Positions 9,094-17,577 of a stretch of 64,000 nucleotides of DNA are shown here, piece by piece. The translations under genes and the position numbers were made by a program. Source of the stretch: Citrobacter tructae. Lineage in GTDB: Bacteria; Pseudomonadota; Gammaproteobacteria; Enterobacterales; Enterobacteriaceae. The stretch spans positions 744,001 to 808,000 of the forward strand of contig NZ_CP038469.1 in assembly GCF_004684345.1 (NCBI RefSeq), written 5' to 3'. Numbering within the stretch: position 1 is the stretch's first letter; each line of letters begins with the position of its first letter. The notes below the pieces were generated by a model. The model was not told where the DNA came from, ran no database searches, and saw nothing but the letters and a program-made list of their open reading frames with translations.

Positions 9094-10359
9094 ATGAACA
9101 ATAAAAACCTGCAACAACGTCGTCTGGATGCTACCCCGCGTGGCGTAGGCGTAATGTGTGACTTTTTCGCCCAGTCGGCAGAAAACAGCACCATTACCGA
9201 TATCGAAGGCAATCAGTATATTGATTTTGCTGCCGGGATTGCTGTACTGAATACCGGACACCGTCACCCTCGTATGGTGCAGGCAGTTGAAGCGCAACTT
9301 CAGGCCTTCACCCACACGGCGTATCAGATTGTCCCGTACGAAAGTTATGTCTCGCTGGCTGAGAAAATCAATGCGGCCGCGCCGATTGACGGTTTGCGTA
9401 AAACCACGTTCTTCACGACCGGCGCAGAAGCCGTAGAAAACGCGGTGAAAATTGCCCGCGCTCACACCGGTCGTCCTGGCGTGATTGCTTTTGGCGGCGG
9501 TTTCCATGGTCGTACATACATGACGATGGCGCTGACCGGTAAGGTCGCACCGTATAAAAAGGGATTCGGGCCGTTCCCGGGCTCCGTTTACCATGCGCCG
9601 TATCCTTCTGCGTTGCAGGGCATAACCACTGCAGATTCGGTAAAAGCTATCGAGCGCCTGTTTAAAGCCGATATCGATCCGGGCCAGGTCGCCGCGATTA
9701 TCTTTGAACCCGTCCAGGGAGAAGGGGGCTTTGTTGTGGCTCCGCCTGAGTTCGTCGCCGCCATTCGCCGTATCTGCGATGAGCACGGTATTGTGATGAT
9801 TGCTGATGAAGTCCAGAGCGGTTTTGCCCGCACCGGTGAACTGTTTGCCATGGACCATTACGCCCACAAAGCGGATCTGATGACCATGGCGAAAAGCCTG
9901 GCAGGCGGCATGCCGCTGTCCGGCGTGGTCGGTAAGGCCGAAATAATGGATGCCCCTGCGCCGGGAGGATTGGGCGGTACCTACGCCGGGAACCCGTTAG
10001 CCGTGGCGGCTGCCCATGCGGTACTCGATATTATTCATGATGAACAACTGTGCCAGCGGGCCGCGGCACTGGGTGAACAACTGCGCGCCGCGTTGACCGA
10101 TGCTCGTGCGTGGTGTCCTGAACTGGCCGAAGTGCGTGGATTGGGGTCGATGATTGCCGCTGAGTTTTGCGATGCCACCACGGGTGAGCCTTCTGCAGCT
10201 ATGGCGCAACGCGTGCAGAAGAAAGCCCTTGAGCAGGGGCTGCTGCTGTTAACCTGCGGCCAGTACGGCAACGTGATCCGTTTCCTGTACCCGCTAACTA
10301 TTCCGCAAGATCAGTTTGTAAAAGCGCTGGATATTATTAAATCTGTCACGAAATCGTGA
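9094..10359 (+). CDS. puuE: 4-aminobutyrate aminotransferase, PuuE/GabT family
   Basis: The 421 residues form a complete class III PLP aminotransferase. Motifs are the FFTTGAEAVENAVKIARAHTGR cofactor loop, GGFHGRTYMTMALTG, EPVQGEGGF, the PLP-facing Asp in IADEVQSGFARTG and the Schiff-base Lys in TMAKSLAGGMPLSGV. Length and sequence (MCDFFAQSAEN, LNTGHRHP, HTAYQIVPYESY) resemble E. coli PuuE, the GABA transaminase of putrescine use, more than GabT. The symbol reflects similarity; the gene is not in a puu operon here. It would convert GABA and 2-oxoglutarate to succinate semialdehyde and glutamate, following the PatD-like step at 2.4 kb. Regulation is likely by the divergent MocR protein. An intrinsic terminator follows. 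Confidence 0.88.
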   Translation: MNNKNLQQRRLDATPRGVGVMCDFFAQSAENSTITDIEGNQYIDFAAGIAVLNTGHRHPRMVQAVEAQLQAFTHTAYQIVPYESYVSLAEKINAAAPIDGLRKTTFFTTGAEAVENAVKIARAHTGRPGVIAFGGGFHGRTYMTMALTGKVAPYKKGFGPFPGSVYHAPYPSALQGITTADSVKAIERLFKADIDPGQVAAIIFEPVQGEGGFVVAPPEFVAAIRRICDEHGIVMIADEVQSGFARTGELFAMDHYAHKADLMTMAKSLAGGMPLSGVVGKAEIMDAPAPGGLGGTYAGNPLAVAAAHAVLDIIHDEQLCQRAAALGEQLRAALTDARAWCPELAEVRGLGSMIAAEFCDATTGEPSAAMAQRVQKKALEQGLLLLTCGQYGNVIRFLYPLTIPQDQFVKALDIIKSVTKS

Positions 10360-10384
10360 GAGTGAGCGCATAACATCAATTCGG

Positions 10385-10418
10385 GCCGACGGTCACTCGC
10401 ATCGTCGGCTTTTCTTTT
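10385..10418 (+). terminator. Rho-independent terminator of the transaminase gene
   Basis: The stem GCCGACG (10385-10391) pairs with CGTCGGC (10403-10409) and is followed by TTTTCTTTT. It lies 26 bp after the transaminase stop. Confidence 0.9.
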
Positions 10419-10495
10419 CCCGCCTGTTTTTCAGCGTAAATTGATCTTCCCCGGTAGATTGATCGGATTTATTGGAAATGCGTTGCCAGCTACAT

Positions 10496-10519
10496 CGTTA
10501 TATAATTAAATGCATATCG
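10496..10519 (+). promoter_or_regulatory. ModE-like molybdate operator overlapping the mol promoter
   Basis: Two 8-bp half-sites, CGTTATAT and GCATATCG, are separated by 8 bp (AATTAAAT). This has the same length and half-site layout as the E. coli modA operator as I recall it. Against the published core TATAT-N7-TAYAT the match is 9 of 10 (TATAT-N7-TGCAT). A perfect TATAAT hexamer (10501-10506) lies inside the site, so bound ModE would block RNA polymerase. Confidence 0.65.
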
Positions 10520-10545
10520 TTTTTCCTCCTTTCCAGATGGTATCT

Positions 10546-11601
10546 ATGTTAACTCTTCGTTCTTTTATGCTGGTATGCGCCAGCATGTTCTTCGCGTTTT
10601 CAGCGCAGGCAGATCGCACGGTAACCGATCAGCTTGGTCGACAGGTTACGATTCCAGACCACGTCGACAAGGTGGTGGTGCTGCAACACCAGACGCTGAA
10701 TATTCTGGTTCAACTGGACGCTGCGCAGGATATTGTCGGTGTGATGTCGAGCTGGAAAAAACAGCTCGGGCCTGAGTTCGCCCGCTTTATGCCGACGATT
10801 GTCGCATTGCCGACACCGGGCGATCTGACCAGCGTGAACATCGAAAGCCTGCTGGCGATTCACCCGCAGGTGGTGTTTGTTGCCAACTATGCGCCCGCCG
10901 AAATGCTCCAACAGATTCAGAATGCGGGTATCCCGGTGGTGGCTATCTCATTGCGCCAGGATGTCGCCGGGCAGCAGAACAAAATGAACCCGACCATGGT
11001 TGATGAAGAGCAGGCCTATAACGACGGGTTAAAGCAGGGGATTCGCCTGATTGCCGATGTAGTCGGACGCAAACCGCAGGCTGAAACGCTAATCAACTAT
11101 GTGTTTACGGCGCGGGAAAAATTCAATGCGCCGGTGGCCGCGATCCCACAGGCGCAAAAAGTCCGTATCTATATGGCGAATCCCGATCTCATGACCTATG
11201 GCTCCGGGAAGTATACGGGACTGATGATGCAGCATGCCGGCGGGTTAAACGTGGCGGCGGCAAGCGTTAAAGGTGCACGACAGGTTTCGCTGGAACAGGT
11301 ATTAGCGTGGGATCCGCAGGTTATTTTTGTCCAGGATCGCTACCCACAGGTAGTGACGGAGATCCTAAACGATCCCAACTGGCAGGGTATTGACGCGGTG
11401 AAAAATCATCGCGTCTGGCTGATGCCGGAATACGCCAAAGCTTGGGGATATCCGATGCCTGAAGCGCTGGCGATTGGTGAACTCTGGATGGCGAAAAAAC
11501 TCTATCCGAATGCCTATGAAAATGTCGATGTTGATGCTCAGGCACAGGATTACTACTCGCGTTTTTATCGCGTAAATTGGCAGTCTGATGCCGGTAAGTG
11601 A
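10546..11601 (+). CDS. molA: Periplasmic metal-oxyanion-binding protein, MolA-like
   Basis: From the ATG at 10546 the protein has 351 residues with signal peptide LTLRSFMLVCASMFFAFSAQA. ATGs at 10510 and 10537 are in frame, but the first lies inside the promoter/operator. The mature protein is a class III (BtuF/TroA-like) binding protein: RTVTDQLGRQVTIPDHVDKVVVL, then a long helix, then AWDPQVIFVQDRYPQ. The segments NPDLMTYGSGKYTGLMMQHAGG and YAKAWGYPMPEALAIGELWMAKK resemble what I recall of Haemophilus influenzae MolA (HI1472), which binds molybdate and tungstate. It is the first gene of a three-gene import operon. Iron-chelate binding is the main alternative; the ModE-like site favours molybdate. 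Confidence 0.75.
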   Translation: MLTLRSFMLVCASMFFAFSAQADRTVTDQLGRQVTIPDHVDKVVVLQHQTLNILVQLDAAQDIVGVMSSWKKQLGPEFARFMPTIVALPTPGDLTSVNIESLLAIHPQVVFVANYAPAEMLQQIQNAGIPVVAISLRQDVAGQQNKMNPTMVDEEQAYNDGLKQGIRLIADVVGRKPQAETLINYVFTAREKFNAPVAAIPQAQKVRIYMANPDLMTYGSGKYTGLMMQHAGGLNVAAASVKGARQVSLEQVLAWDPQVIFVQDRYPQVVTEILNDPNWQGIDAVKNHRVWLMPEYAKAWGYPMPEALAIGELWMAKKLYPNAYENVDVDAQAQDYYSRFYRVNWQSDAGK

Positions 11602-12589
11602 TCGCGCTTTCCCCCTGCAATCGATGCTCATTGCTTTGGTACTACTGATGGGCGTTGGATCGCTGTGTGTTGGGCAATATCCGCTGTCGCTGCGCGATGT
11701 GTTTTATCAGTTGAGCCATTATGCAGATACGCAGAGTATGGCGCACCAGATTGTCTGGACCGTCAGACTCCCGCGTATTCTGATAGCGTTGCTGGCGGGC
11801 GGCGCGCTGGGATTATGCGGGGCTACACTACAAGGGGTCTTTCATAACCCGTTGGTGGATCCGCACATTATCGGGGTGACCTCCGGTTCAGCATTTGGCG
11901 GCACGCTGGCGATTTTGCTTGGGCTGGATCCTTTCCTGATGATGGGGTCCACGTTCTTCTTTGGTCTGGCGGCATTAATTTTGGTGTACACCATTGCCGC
12001 GTTGCAGGGGCTGGAGAACACGCTTGTACTGATTCTCTCGGGTATTATTTTGAGCGGTTTTTTTGCCGCGCTGGTGAGTCTGATTCAATACCAGGCCGAT
12101 ACCGAAGAGACGTTGCCTAACATTGTGTTCTGGTTGCTGGGCAGTTTTGCGACCGCCAACTGGCATAAAGTGTGGCTGCTGGCGGTTCCGGTTGGCATTG
12201 CGGCCACGGTGTTGTACCGGTTGCGCTGGCGAATCAACCTGTTATCGCTCAACGATAAAGATGCCAAAGCGCTCGGGGTCGCGGTCGTTCCTCTGCGGCG
12301 CAGTGTGTTGGTGTGCTGCGCATTTCTTGTTGCGGCGCAGGTCTCTGTCAGCGGCAGTATCGCCTGGGTTGGTCTGGTGATCCCGCATCTGGCGCGTCTG
12401 TTGGTGGGCGTTGATCACCGCCGTTTGCTGCCCTGTGCCTTCTGGCTGGGCGGTGGCTTTATGATTGCGGTTGATGATATTGCCCGTACGCTGCTGCATG
12501 CCGAAATTCCGTTAGGGATCATCACCGCATTGCTCGGTGCGCCACTGTTTGCCTTTTTGCTTATCCAATCCAGCCGCCGGGGGAAATGA
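11588..12589 (+). CDS. molB: BtuC/FecCD-type ABC permease, MolB-like
   Basis: The 333-residue membrane protein has about ten predicted helices. The family motifs are RLPRILIALLAGGALGLCGATLQG near residue 60 and GSIAWVGLVIPHLARLLVG near residue 250, the cytoplasmic loop that docks on the ATPase. Its start overlaps the molA stop by 14 bp and its stop overlaps the next start (ATGA), so the three genes are translationally coupled. As a dimer it would form the inner-membrane channel for the oxyanion delivered by MolA. FecCD permeases for siderophores share the fold; the assignment to molybdate/tungstate rests on MolA, MolC and the operator. Confidence 0.8.
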   Translation: MPVSDRAFPLQSMLIALVLLMGVGSLCVGQYPLSLRDVFYQLSHYADTQSMAHQIVWTVRLPRILIALLAGGALGLCGATLQGVFHNPLVDPHIIGVTSGSAFGGTLAILLGLDPFLMMGSTFFFGLAALILVYTIAALQGLENTLVLILSGIILSGFFAALVSLIQYQADTEETLPNIVFWLLGSFATANWHKVWLLAVPVGIAATVLYRLRWRINLLSLNDKDAKALGVAVVPLRRSVLVCCAFLVAAQVSVSGSIAWVGLVIPHLARLLVGVDHRRLLPCAFWLGGGFMIAVDDIARTLLHAEIPLGIITALLGAPLFAFLLIQSSRRGK

Positions 12590-13341
12590 TGACAGGTGCA
12601 GCACTTAACGTAAATCAACTGGAGTATGGCTACCAAAGGCCGTTGTTCGCACCGCTCACGTTGCGTTGTGAGAAAGGCGATATCTGGGCTGTGCTCGGGC
12701 GTAACGGTTTGGGGAAGAGCACGCTTCTGGACACGTTGACCGGTACGCTACCGTCGCTTGGCGGGAGTATACGCAGTGACGGTGGAATCGGTATTGTGGC
12801 GCAGTATACGCACCTACCGTTTCCCTATACCGTAAGCGACGTCGTGCTGATGGGGCGCGCGCAGCATGTGAAGTTGTTTGCTCAACCCGGCCAGCAGGAT
12901 AAAACGCGGGCGTCGCAGGCGCTGGAGCAGCTCAACATTGCGCATCTTGCGTCCTGTACCTTTAGTTCGCTTTCCGGTGGGCAGCAACAGTTGGTGATGA
13001 TCGCCCGGGCGCTGGTTACGGATTGCCAGACGCTGCTGCTTGATGAGCCCTGTTCCGCGCTGGATTTAGCCAATCAGCAGGTAGTGCTGCAGCTTATTAG
13101 CGATCTGGCATCTCATCAGGGATGCAGCATCCTTTTTTCGACTCACGATCCTCTACATGCGTTACAGATAGCCAGTCATACGCTGTTGCTCTTGCCGCAG
13201 GGGAGATGGCTGGCGGGGCCAACGCAGGATATTCTGACAGAAGATAATTTGTTCCAGGCGTATGGTTTACCGCTGCGAAAATTCAGCGTGGAATCCCACC
13301 GCACGCCGTTCATCGCGCCGTTGTTTACGATCCGCCGTTAA
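12586..13341 (+). CDS. molC: ABC transporter ATPase, MolC-like
   Basis: The 251 residues form one nucleotide-binding domain. Walker A is GRNGLGKST (about 40), a Q-loop lies near VAQYTHLPFPYTVSD, the signature is LSGGQQQ, Walker B is TLLLDEPCSALDLANQQ, and the switch His is in FSTHDP. VAQ..PFPYTVSDVVLMGRAQHV and LDEPxSALDLANQ recall H. influenzae MolC (HI1470). It powers MolB at the cytoplasmic face. The 3' end overlaps the convergent ModA-like gene by 17 bp, so the two transcripts are antisense at their tails. Confidence 0.85.
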   Translation: MMTGAALNVNQLEYGYQRPLFAPLTLRCEKGDIWAVLGRNGLGKSTLLDTLTGTLPSLGGSIRSDGGIGIVAQYTHLPFPYTVSDVVLMGRAQHVKLFAQPGQQDKTRASQALEQLNIAHLASCTFSSLSGGQQQLVMIARALVTDCQTLLLDEPCSALDLANQQVVLQLISDLASHQGCSILFSTHDPLHALQIASHTLLLLPQGRWLAGPTQDILTEDNLFQAYGLPLRKFSVESHRTPFIAPLFTIRR

Positions 13342-14050
13342 TCGGTTCGAAACCGGCTGCGGTTAAAAATTCTTGTCCGTCGCGCCCGAGAATAAAATCA
13401 ACAAGCGCCATGACGTTTTTAGACGCATCGAGCACCGCCAACTGATATTCACAGTGAACGTTATATTCTGTCGGAATCGTAACGCAGCGAATACCGGGCT
13501 GCCCGGCAAGCATTTTTGCATAGTGTGCGTAGCCAATAAACAGATCCGCCAACCCCTGGCGAATAATCCATGCGCTTGCCAGTTCACCTTTTGGTATGCT
13601 GAGCGTGTCGCGGCCGCCGACCAGCGGAATGGCGCGTTCGCGCAGGCGTTCTCCAAGGCCGGGCTCGAGTACATCCAGGTTGTCGAAAAATGCCCAGGTA
13701 TAATCCCCTGAAGGGTCGCAGCCGGGGGTTGAGGTCCCAATACGCAGGGTTGGATCGCGTAATAATTCCAGCCATTCACCGGTTTTGTGGGTGGCGAGGC
13801 TGAGTTGATTCCAGCAAAAGGTCTGCGCGGACATCGCCTGACCACTTGCCAGCAACTGCTGCGGGTGCGCCCGATTGGCCGAGGCAAATAATGCGCAAGG
13901 TTCACCTGCTTCTATTCGTTCGCGTAATAATCCGGCCGGGCCGTATTCAACGGAAACATTTATTCCGCTAAGACGCGTGAACTGGTTTATCAATGGGGTA
14001 AAGGCCAGTCGTAAACTGCCAGCAGCGAATAATGTGATCGAGAGTGGCAT
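13325..14050 (-). CDS. ModA-like substrate-binding protein without visible signal peptide
   Basis: The likely start is the ATG at 14050, preceded by AAGGA; two upstream in-frame ATGs exist (14068, 14089). The protein is about 241 residues of the extracellular molybdate/tungstate binding type: an N-terminal strand ITLFAAGSL, then the hinge and ligand loops PTLRIGTSTPGCDPSGDYTWAFF, and the closing AGFEPI. Canonical ModA has a Sec signal; here the protein begins directly at the first strand of the domain and none of the possible starts adds a hydrophobic core. It should therefore stay in the cytoplasm. It is convergent with and overlaps molC. A cytoplasmic oxyanion sensor or store is possible; a lost signal peptide is the alternative. 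Confidence 0.75.
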   Translation of the reverse strand: MPLSITLFAAGSLRLAFTPLINQFTRLSGINVSVEYGPAGLLRERIEAGEPCALFASANRAHPQQLLASGQAMSAQTFCWNQLSLATHKTGEWLELLRDPTLRIGTSTPGCDPSGDYTWAFFDNLDVLEPGLGERLRERAIPLVGGRDTLSIPKGELASAWIIRQGLADLFIGYAHYAKMLAGQPGIRCVTIPTEYNVHCEYQLAVLDASKNVMALVDFILGRDGQEFLTAAGFEPINGGS

Positions 14051-14339
14051 AGTGTCTTGGTCCTTCATAACAATAAAACGCCGGAACATCAGATGAACGC
14101 CAAATGTTTAAAGTAATTGATTATTACAAATGAGGGGCGGATAAAAATAAATAATAGTGTAATCATCAATAGTGCATGTAGGCTATCACACAATCACGTC
14201 CTTAGTAGTACCATAATATTGGTGGGGATAGAAGCGACACGGTGAGTTATGACGATGTTATGGGACTACCGTGAATACAACGTTATTGATGAATACTTAA
14301 GGGTATTTGAATTTGCATTTGTTGTTTTCGGTGAATTAA

Positions 14340-15905
14340 CTATTGTTTAATATTATATTGTTCAATTTTCCGCAACAGTGTTGCAATAAAATCATTTACA
14401 GATATGGGTTTACTGTATAAGTAGCCTTGCAGGTAATCAACGCCACAACTTTGCAGATATGAGGCCTGAAATTTATCTTCCACACCTTCAGCCACCAACG
14501 AGAGGTTCAGGCGCGCAGCAAGATCGATGATGTTATCAACGATATGGCGTGAAGGAGGGTCGGTTTCAATCATACTTACGAAACTCTTGTCGATCTTAAG
14601 AAAGTCGATTTTCAATTTCTGCAGGTATCTTAAGTTCGAATTGCCCGTACCGAAATCATCAATCGCAATGATCACTCCCAGGTTATGAAGTTCTGCGAAC
14701 AGTTTACGGGCAACGTCGTCAGCAACCAGTAACTCTTGCTCAGTCAGTTCCAGTATCAGCGTAATAGGATAGCCGTCGAAAGCGCCAATAAAATCCCGAC
14801 AATCATCCACCAAAGTGAAATCACTGCAATGTCTGGCACTGATATTAAAAGCAAAATGGAAATCCTTAGGCAGTAGATGCTTCAGTGGTACAAATTGTTC
14901 GCGAATTTGCATCATCAGCGCTCGCGTCATAGGTACAAGAAGGTCGCACTTTTCTGCTATCGGTATAAATATATCCGGAGAAATGATGCCATGACGTGGA
15001 TGCTGCCAGCGCATAAGGATTTCACATCCAGTCCAGCGTTCATCTTGTGCATCTACGACAGGTTGTATAAACGGGATGAACTGCCGCTCTGCGAGCGCGC
15101 GCAGTAATTTTTGCCGGGGAAGTGTGGCTTGCTTTGTTTTCTTAAATACCCAGCAACCAAGAACCAGACTAAAAAAAGCCCATGTAATGACATTCGGTAA
15201 TGAATAACGCCTGATATTTTCCGCATAATCAGTTAAAGACATGCTAGTAATAACCCGAAAGGGGTGTTTGGTTGATGCCTGTTCTATGTTTTTGGATATG
15301 TCAAAAAACCGGCTTTCATCAACCGAGGCAGATTTATACTGCCAGTTGTTTGTACCAATAACGACATTTAAAGGTGAATTGATACCCAACTCGTCAAGTT
15401 CTGCAACCAAATGATGACCAGAGAGTTTTATCTCAATGACATCGTTACCGAAAACTTCCTGGTAAACAATGTGAGGTTGTTCCTGCTGCGAAGCATCGTC
15501 TTTAATCAGATAAAACTGATTTTTTGATTTGCTATCAAAATCAATGTGCTCTTTACCTGGAATAAGAAGCGTGGAGCAATAAATACGATTTCCATGAGCA
15601 AGTTCAATACTGCTTATTTCTGATGAAGTTTCGATCAGCATTCTGAGTTTCTTTATGACATTCCTGCACGGCTTCCCCAGACTATCAGTGGCTGTTGAGG
15701 CTATCTGGCGTGTGGTGTCGAAGGAGCGATCAATGGATTGTTGAGCATTTTGAACCTCTTTTTTAGAATCCTGGGTGACGTTTTTAAACGTGATCCAAAG
15801 CGTAATACCAATCCCAAAAGTGAGAAATAAAAGACTGGCTGCGATTGCACGCGTCAGACAGGTTTTAAGCGGACGAACGTTTAATGCATTTTGCAATATT
15901 ATCAT
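14340..15905 (-). CDS. CSS-motif cyclic-di-GMP phosphodiesterase (EAL)
   Basis: The protein has 521 residues. A membrane helix lies at about 19-41. A periplasmic CSS domain follows to about 235, with its conserved cysteines visible in KPCRNVI and IYCSTLL. A second helix (WAFFSLVLGCWVF) leads to a cytoplasmic EAL domain at about 265-515. The signature reads CEILMRWQHP in place of EALLRW, but the later metal and catalytic residues ELTEQEL, AIDDFGTGNSN, LKIDKSFV and VAEGVED are all present, so it should be active. In characterised CSS-EAL proteins the cysteines respond to periplasmic DSB redox state and control proteolysis and activity. It lies upstream of, and opposite to, the adhesin locus and probably lowers c-di-GMP. 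Confidence 0.88.
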   Translation of the reverse strand: MIILQNALNVRPLKTCLTRAIAASLLFLTFGIGITLWITFKNVTQDSKKEVQNAQQSIDRSFDTTRQIASTATDSLGKPCRNVIKKLRMLIETSSEISSIELAHGNRIYCSTLLIPGKEHIDFDSKSKNQFYLIKDDASQQEQPHIVYQEVFGNDVIEIKLSGHHLVAELDELGINSPLNVVIGTNNWQYKSASVDESRFFDISKNIEQASTKHPFRVITSMSLTDYAENIRRYSLPNVITWAFFSLVLGCWVFKKTKQATLPRQKLLRALAERQFIPFIQPVVDAQDERWTGCEILMRWQHPRHGIISPDIFIPIAEKCDLLVPMTRALMMQIREQFVPLKHLLPKDFHFAFNISARHCSDFTLVDDCRDFIGAFDGYPITLILELTEQELLVADDVARKLFAELHNLGVIIAIDDFGTGNSNLRYLQKLKIDFLKIDKSFVSMIETDPPSRHIVDNIIDLAARLNLSLVAEGVEDKFQASYLQSCGVDYLQGYLYSKPISVNDFIATLLRKIEQYNIKQ

Positions 15906-16364
15906 TTTCGGCGATCAGCACAGTGGTAAATTAATTTCATCTGCAATGCTCTGTTTTAAAAGATATTGCTGGAGGTGTTGCGCTAGTGTTTGAGGAATGA
16001 CATTGATGCCAGGTGTTGCATTGGGTTGAAAAAAATAAGAACGTCATGATAGAGAGGTTTTATGAACGGCGATATTTATTTTTAATTAAAATTTTTCAAA
16101 TGATGACATTAAATTCAATATTTGAAAGGTTGTTAACATTTGGTTTGGGTTTGGCAGCTAATATAAAAAACTAGTTATCATTTGTTTGAGTGGTTTTTTA
16201 TGCTGCTTGATTTGATTATGGTGATTATTAATACCAATTTTGTGTTATTTGCTGATTTTTTGTGTTAATTCATGGTTTGGGTGTGCGTATTGAATAGTGA
16301 ATTAAATATCTATACTTTAAGTGCTATTGGTAGCTAAAAAAGCAAAATTGGATGGCTGGTAAAT
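15906..16364. other. AT-rich intergenic region upstream of adhesin regulators
   Basis: No gene is seen in these roughly 460 bp. Base composition is strongly AT-rich from about 16030 on, with many TTTG/AATT runs. This is the kind of sequence bound by H-NS and typical of horizontally acquired surface-structure loci. It presumably holds the promoters of the EAL gene (minus) and the LysR-like gene (plus). No convincing operator was recognised. Confidence 0.5.
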
Positions 16365-16664
16365 ATGAGTTCAATGGATTGTAGTTTTAAATATCGTCGT
16401 CTTTTGGAGGTCGATTTTCGATCGATAATTGTTTTTATTGCATTTGTTGAAACAGGAAGCTTATACAGTGCATCATTGATTCTGGGCTGCTCTCCATCGT
16501 CAGTGAGTATCCATCTGAAGCGAGTCAGGCATTACTTTAATGAACCCTTATTCATTCGGGAGGGGCGAAATCTTGAACCTACTGAATATGCTATTAATTT
16601 AAGCCAACAACTGAAAACCCTATTCATCACTTTCGACACATTTGTTACGGAAAGCAAAGATTAA
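16365..16664 (+). CDS. LysR-type DNA-binding domain-only protein
   Basis: The 99-residue protein consists essentially of a LysR winged helix-turn-helix: VDFRSIIVFIAFVETGSLYSASLILGCSPSSVSIHLKRVRHYFNEPLFIREGRNLEPTEYA corresponds to the first 60-70 residues of LysR regulators. The reading frame then ends with no effector-binding domain, and no continuation is visible downstream. It may be a natural HTH-only regulator or the stub of a truncated gene; the clean stop and AT-rich setting do not decide. It precedes the LuxR-type gene by 100 bp and the giant autotransporter by 0.9 kb, so control of the adhesin is the likely job. Confidence 0.65.
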   Translation: MSSMDCSFKYRRLLEVDFRSIIVFIAFVETGSLYSASLILGCSPSSVSIHLKRVRHYFNEPLFIREGRNLEPTEYAINLSQQLKTLFITFDTFVTESKD

Positions 16665-16763
16665 TTTTAATTAAATATTGATAAATCCCAAACTATCCAT
16701 CAAGAAATTATATCATCTTGAGCTTTTTATTTTTTAATTTAGAACCAGTGGATCCGAGGAAAT

Positions 16764-17411
16764 ATGCAATCTTTGTTTTTTCCTTTTAATCGTGTGTTAG
16801 TTATGGACAGTGTTTATTTAAGTGCTGTAGGAATTTGCGCACTTGTTGATAACTATTCCGGCCAGGCAGTGAGTTTTAGAGTATCCACGTTTTCTGCATT
16901 AAAAACACAGCTTAAGGTGAGTGTTGCTGCGGGAGAACAGGTTCTGGTCATTACTGAACTGGTGAGCGGCAGCGAACCTCTGTATGAAGGCTTGCAATTT
17001 CTGGACAACATTAAAGAGGGTGTACAGGCAGGCCATTATAAAGTGGTGGTCTGTACGGCATTGTCTGATCCTTTTTTATTATCCGCTGTAATTGAGCGTG
17101 AACCCCATGTCATCGTGCATCGCGATGAATCGTTGGATGTGCTAATCCGCCTGATATCTCTAACTAAAAACAAGAAGAATCTCACCATTCTTAGCCCTCT
17201 GATATTAGACAAAATCGAAAAGATCAGAGGAATCAGACTCACACAGCGAGAGCTGGAGTGGTTAGTTATCCAGACGGAAAAAATGGGGCTGATAGAAACA
17301 GCCCGGCGGATGGGTATTCATTACAAAACCGCTGCGACCTACCGTAAAAAAATATCTAAACGCATGAATATTAATATCCGTGAAATGGATTCGATGCTGG
17401 CAAAGCTTTGA
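16764..17411 (+). CDS. LuxR-type HTH transcriptional regulator
   Basis: The 215 residues start after a clear GAGGAAAT ribosome site. The N-terminal part (about 1-140) looks like a receiver-like fold without an obvious phospho-acceptor Asp. The C-terminal 50 residues form a LuxR/FixJ helix-turn-helix: LTQRELEWLVIQTEKMG, then ETARRMGIHYKTAATYRKKISKRM. This resembles the fimbria/capsule regulators of enterobacteria (FimZ/RcsA-like layout). It is immediately upstream of, and colinear with, the autotransporter (167 bp gap). It is therefore the best candidate for its specific activator; that role is inferred. Confidence 0.75.
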   Translation: MQSLFFPFNRVLVMDSVYLSAVGICALVDNYSGQAVSFRVSTFSALKTQLKVSVAAGEQVLVITELVSGSEPLYEGLQFLDNIKEGVQAGHYKVVVCTALSDPFLLSAVIEREPHVIVHRDESLDVLIRLISLTKNKKNLTILSPLILDKIEKIRGIRLTQRELEWLVIQTEKMGLIETARRMGIHYKTAATYRKKISKRMNINIREMDSMLAKL

Positions 17412-17577
17412 ATAAATAAGTATCCGTTTTAAATGCTTGGATAATTGAAAATTATGCTGGCATTGATCCTCAACTGAATGAGAACACCCGTACTGGGGCT
17501 GGAATAAAACAAAGAAATCGATGAGTTGGCTGAGCAATTAGCAGAAAGCAAACGGTTTTTTATTTATTAGTGAGCTA

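Noticed and set aside
10510..10545. Upstream ATG of the MolA-like gene as start
   Set aside because: It lies inside the operator and just after the -10 hexamer, so it would be at or before the transcript start; the signal peptide begins cleanly at 10546.
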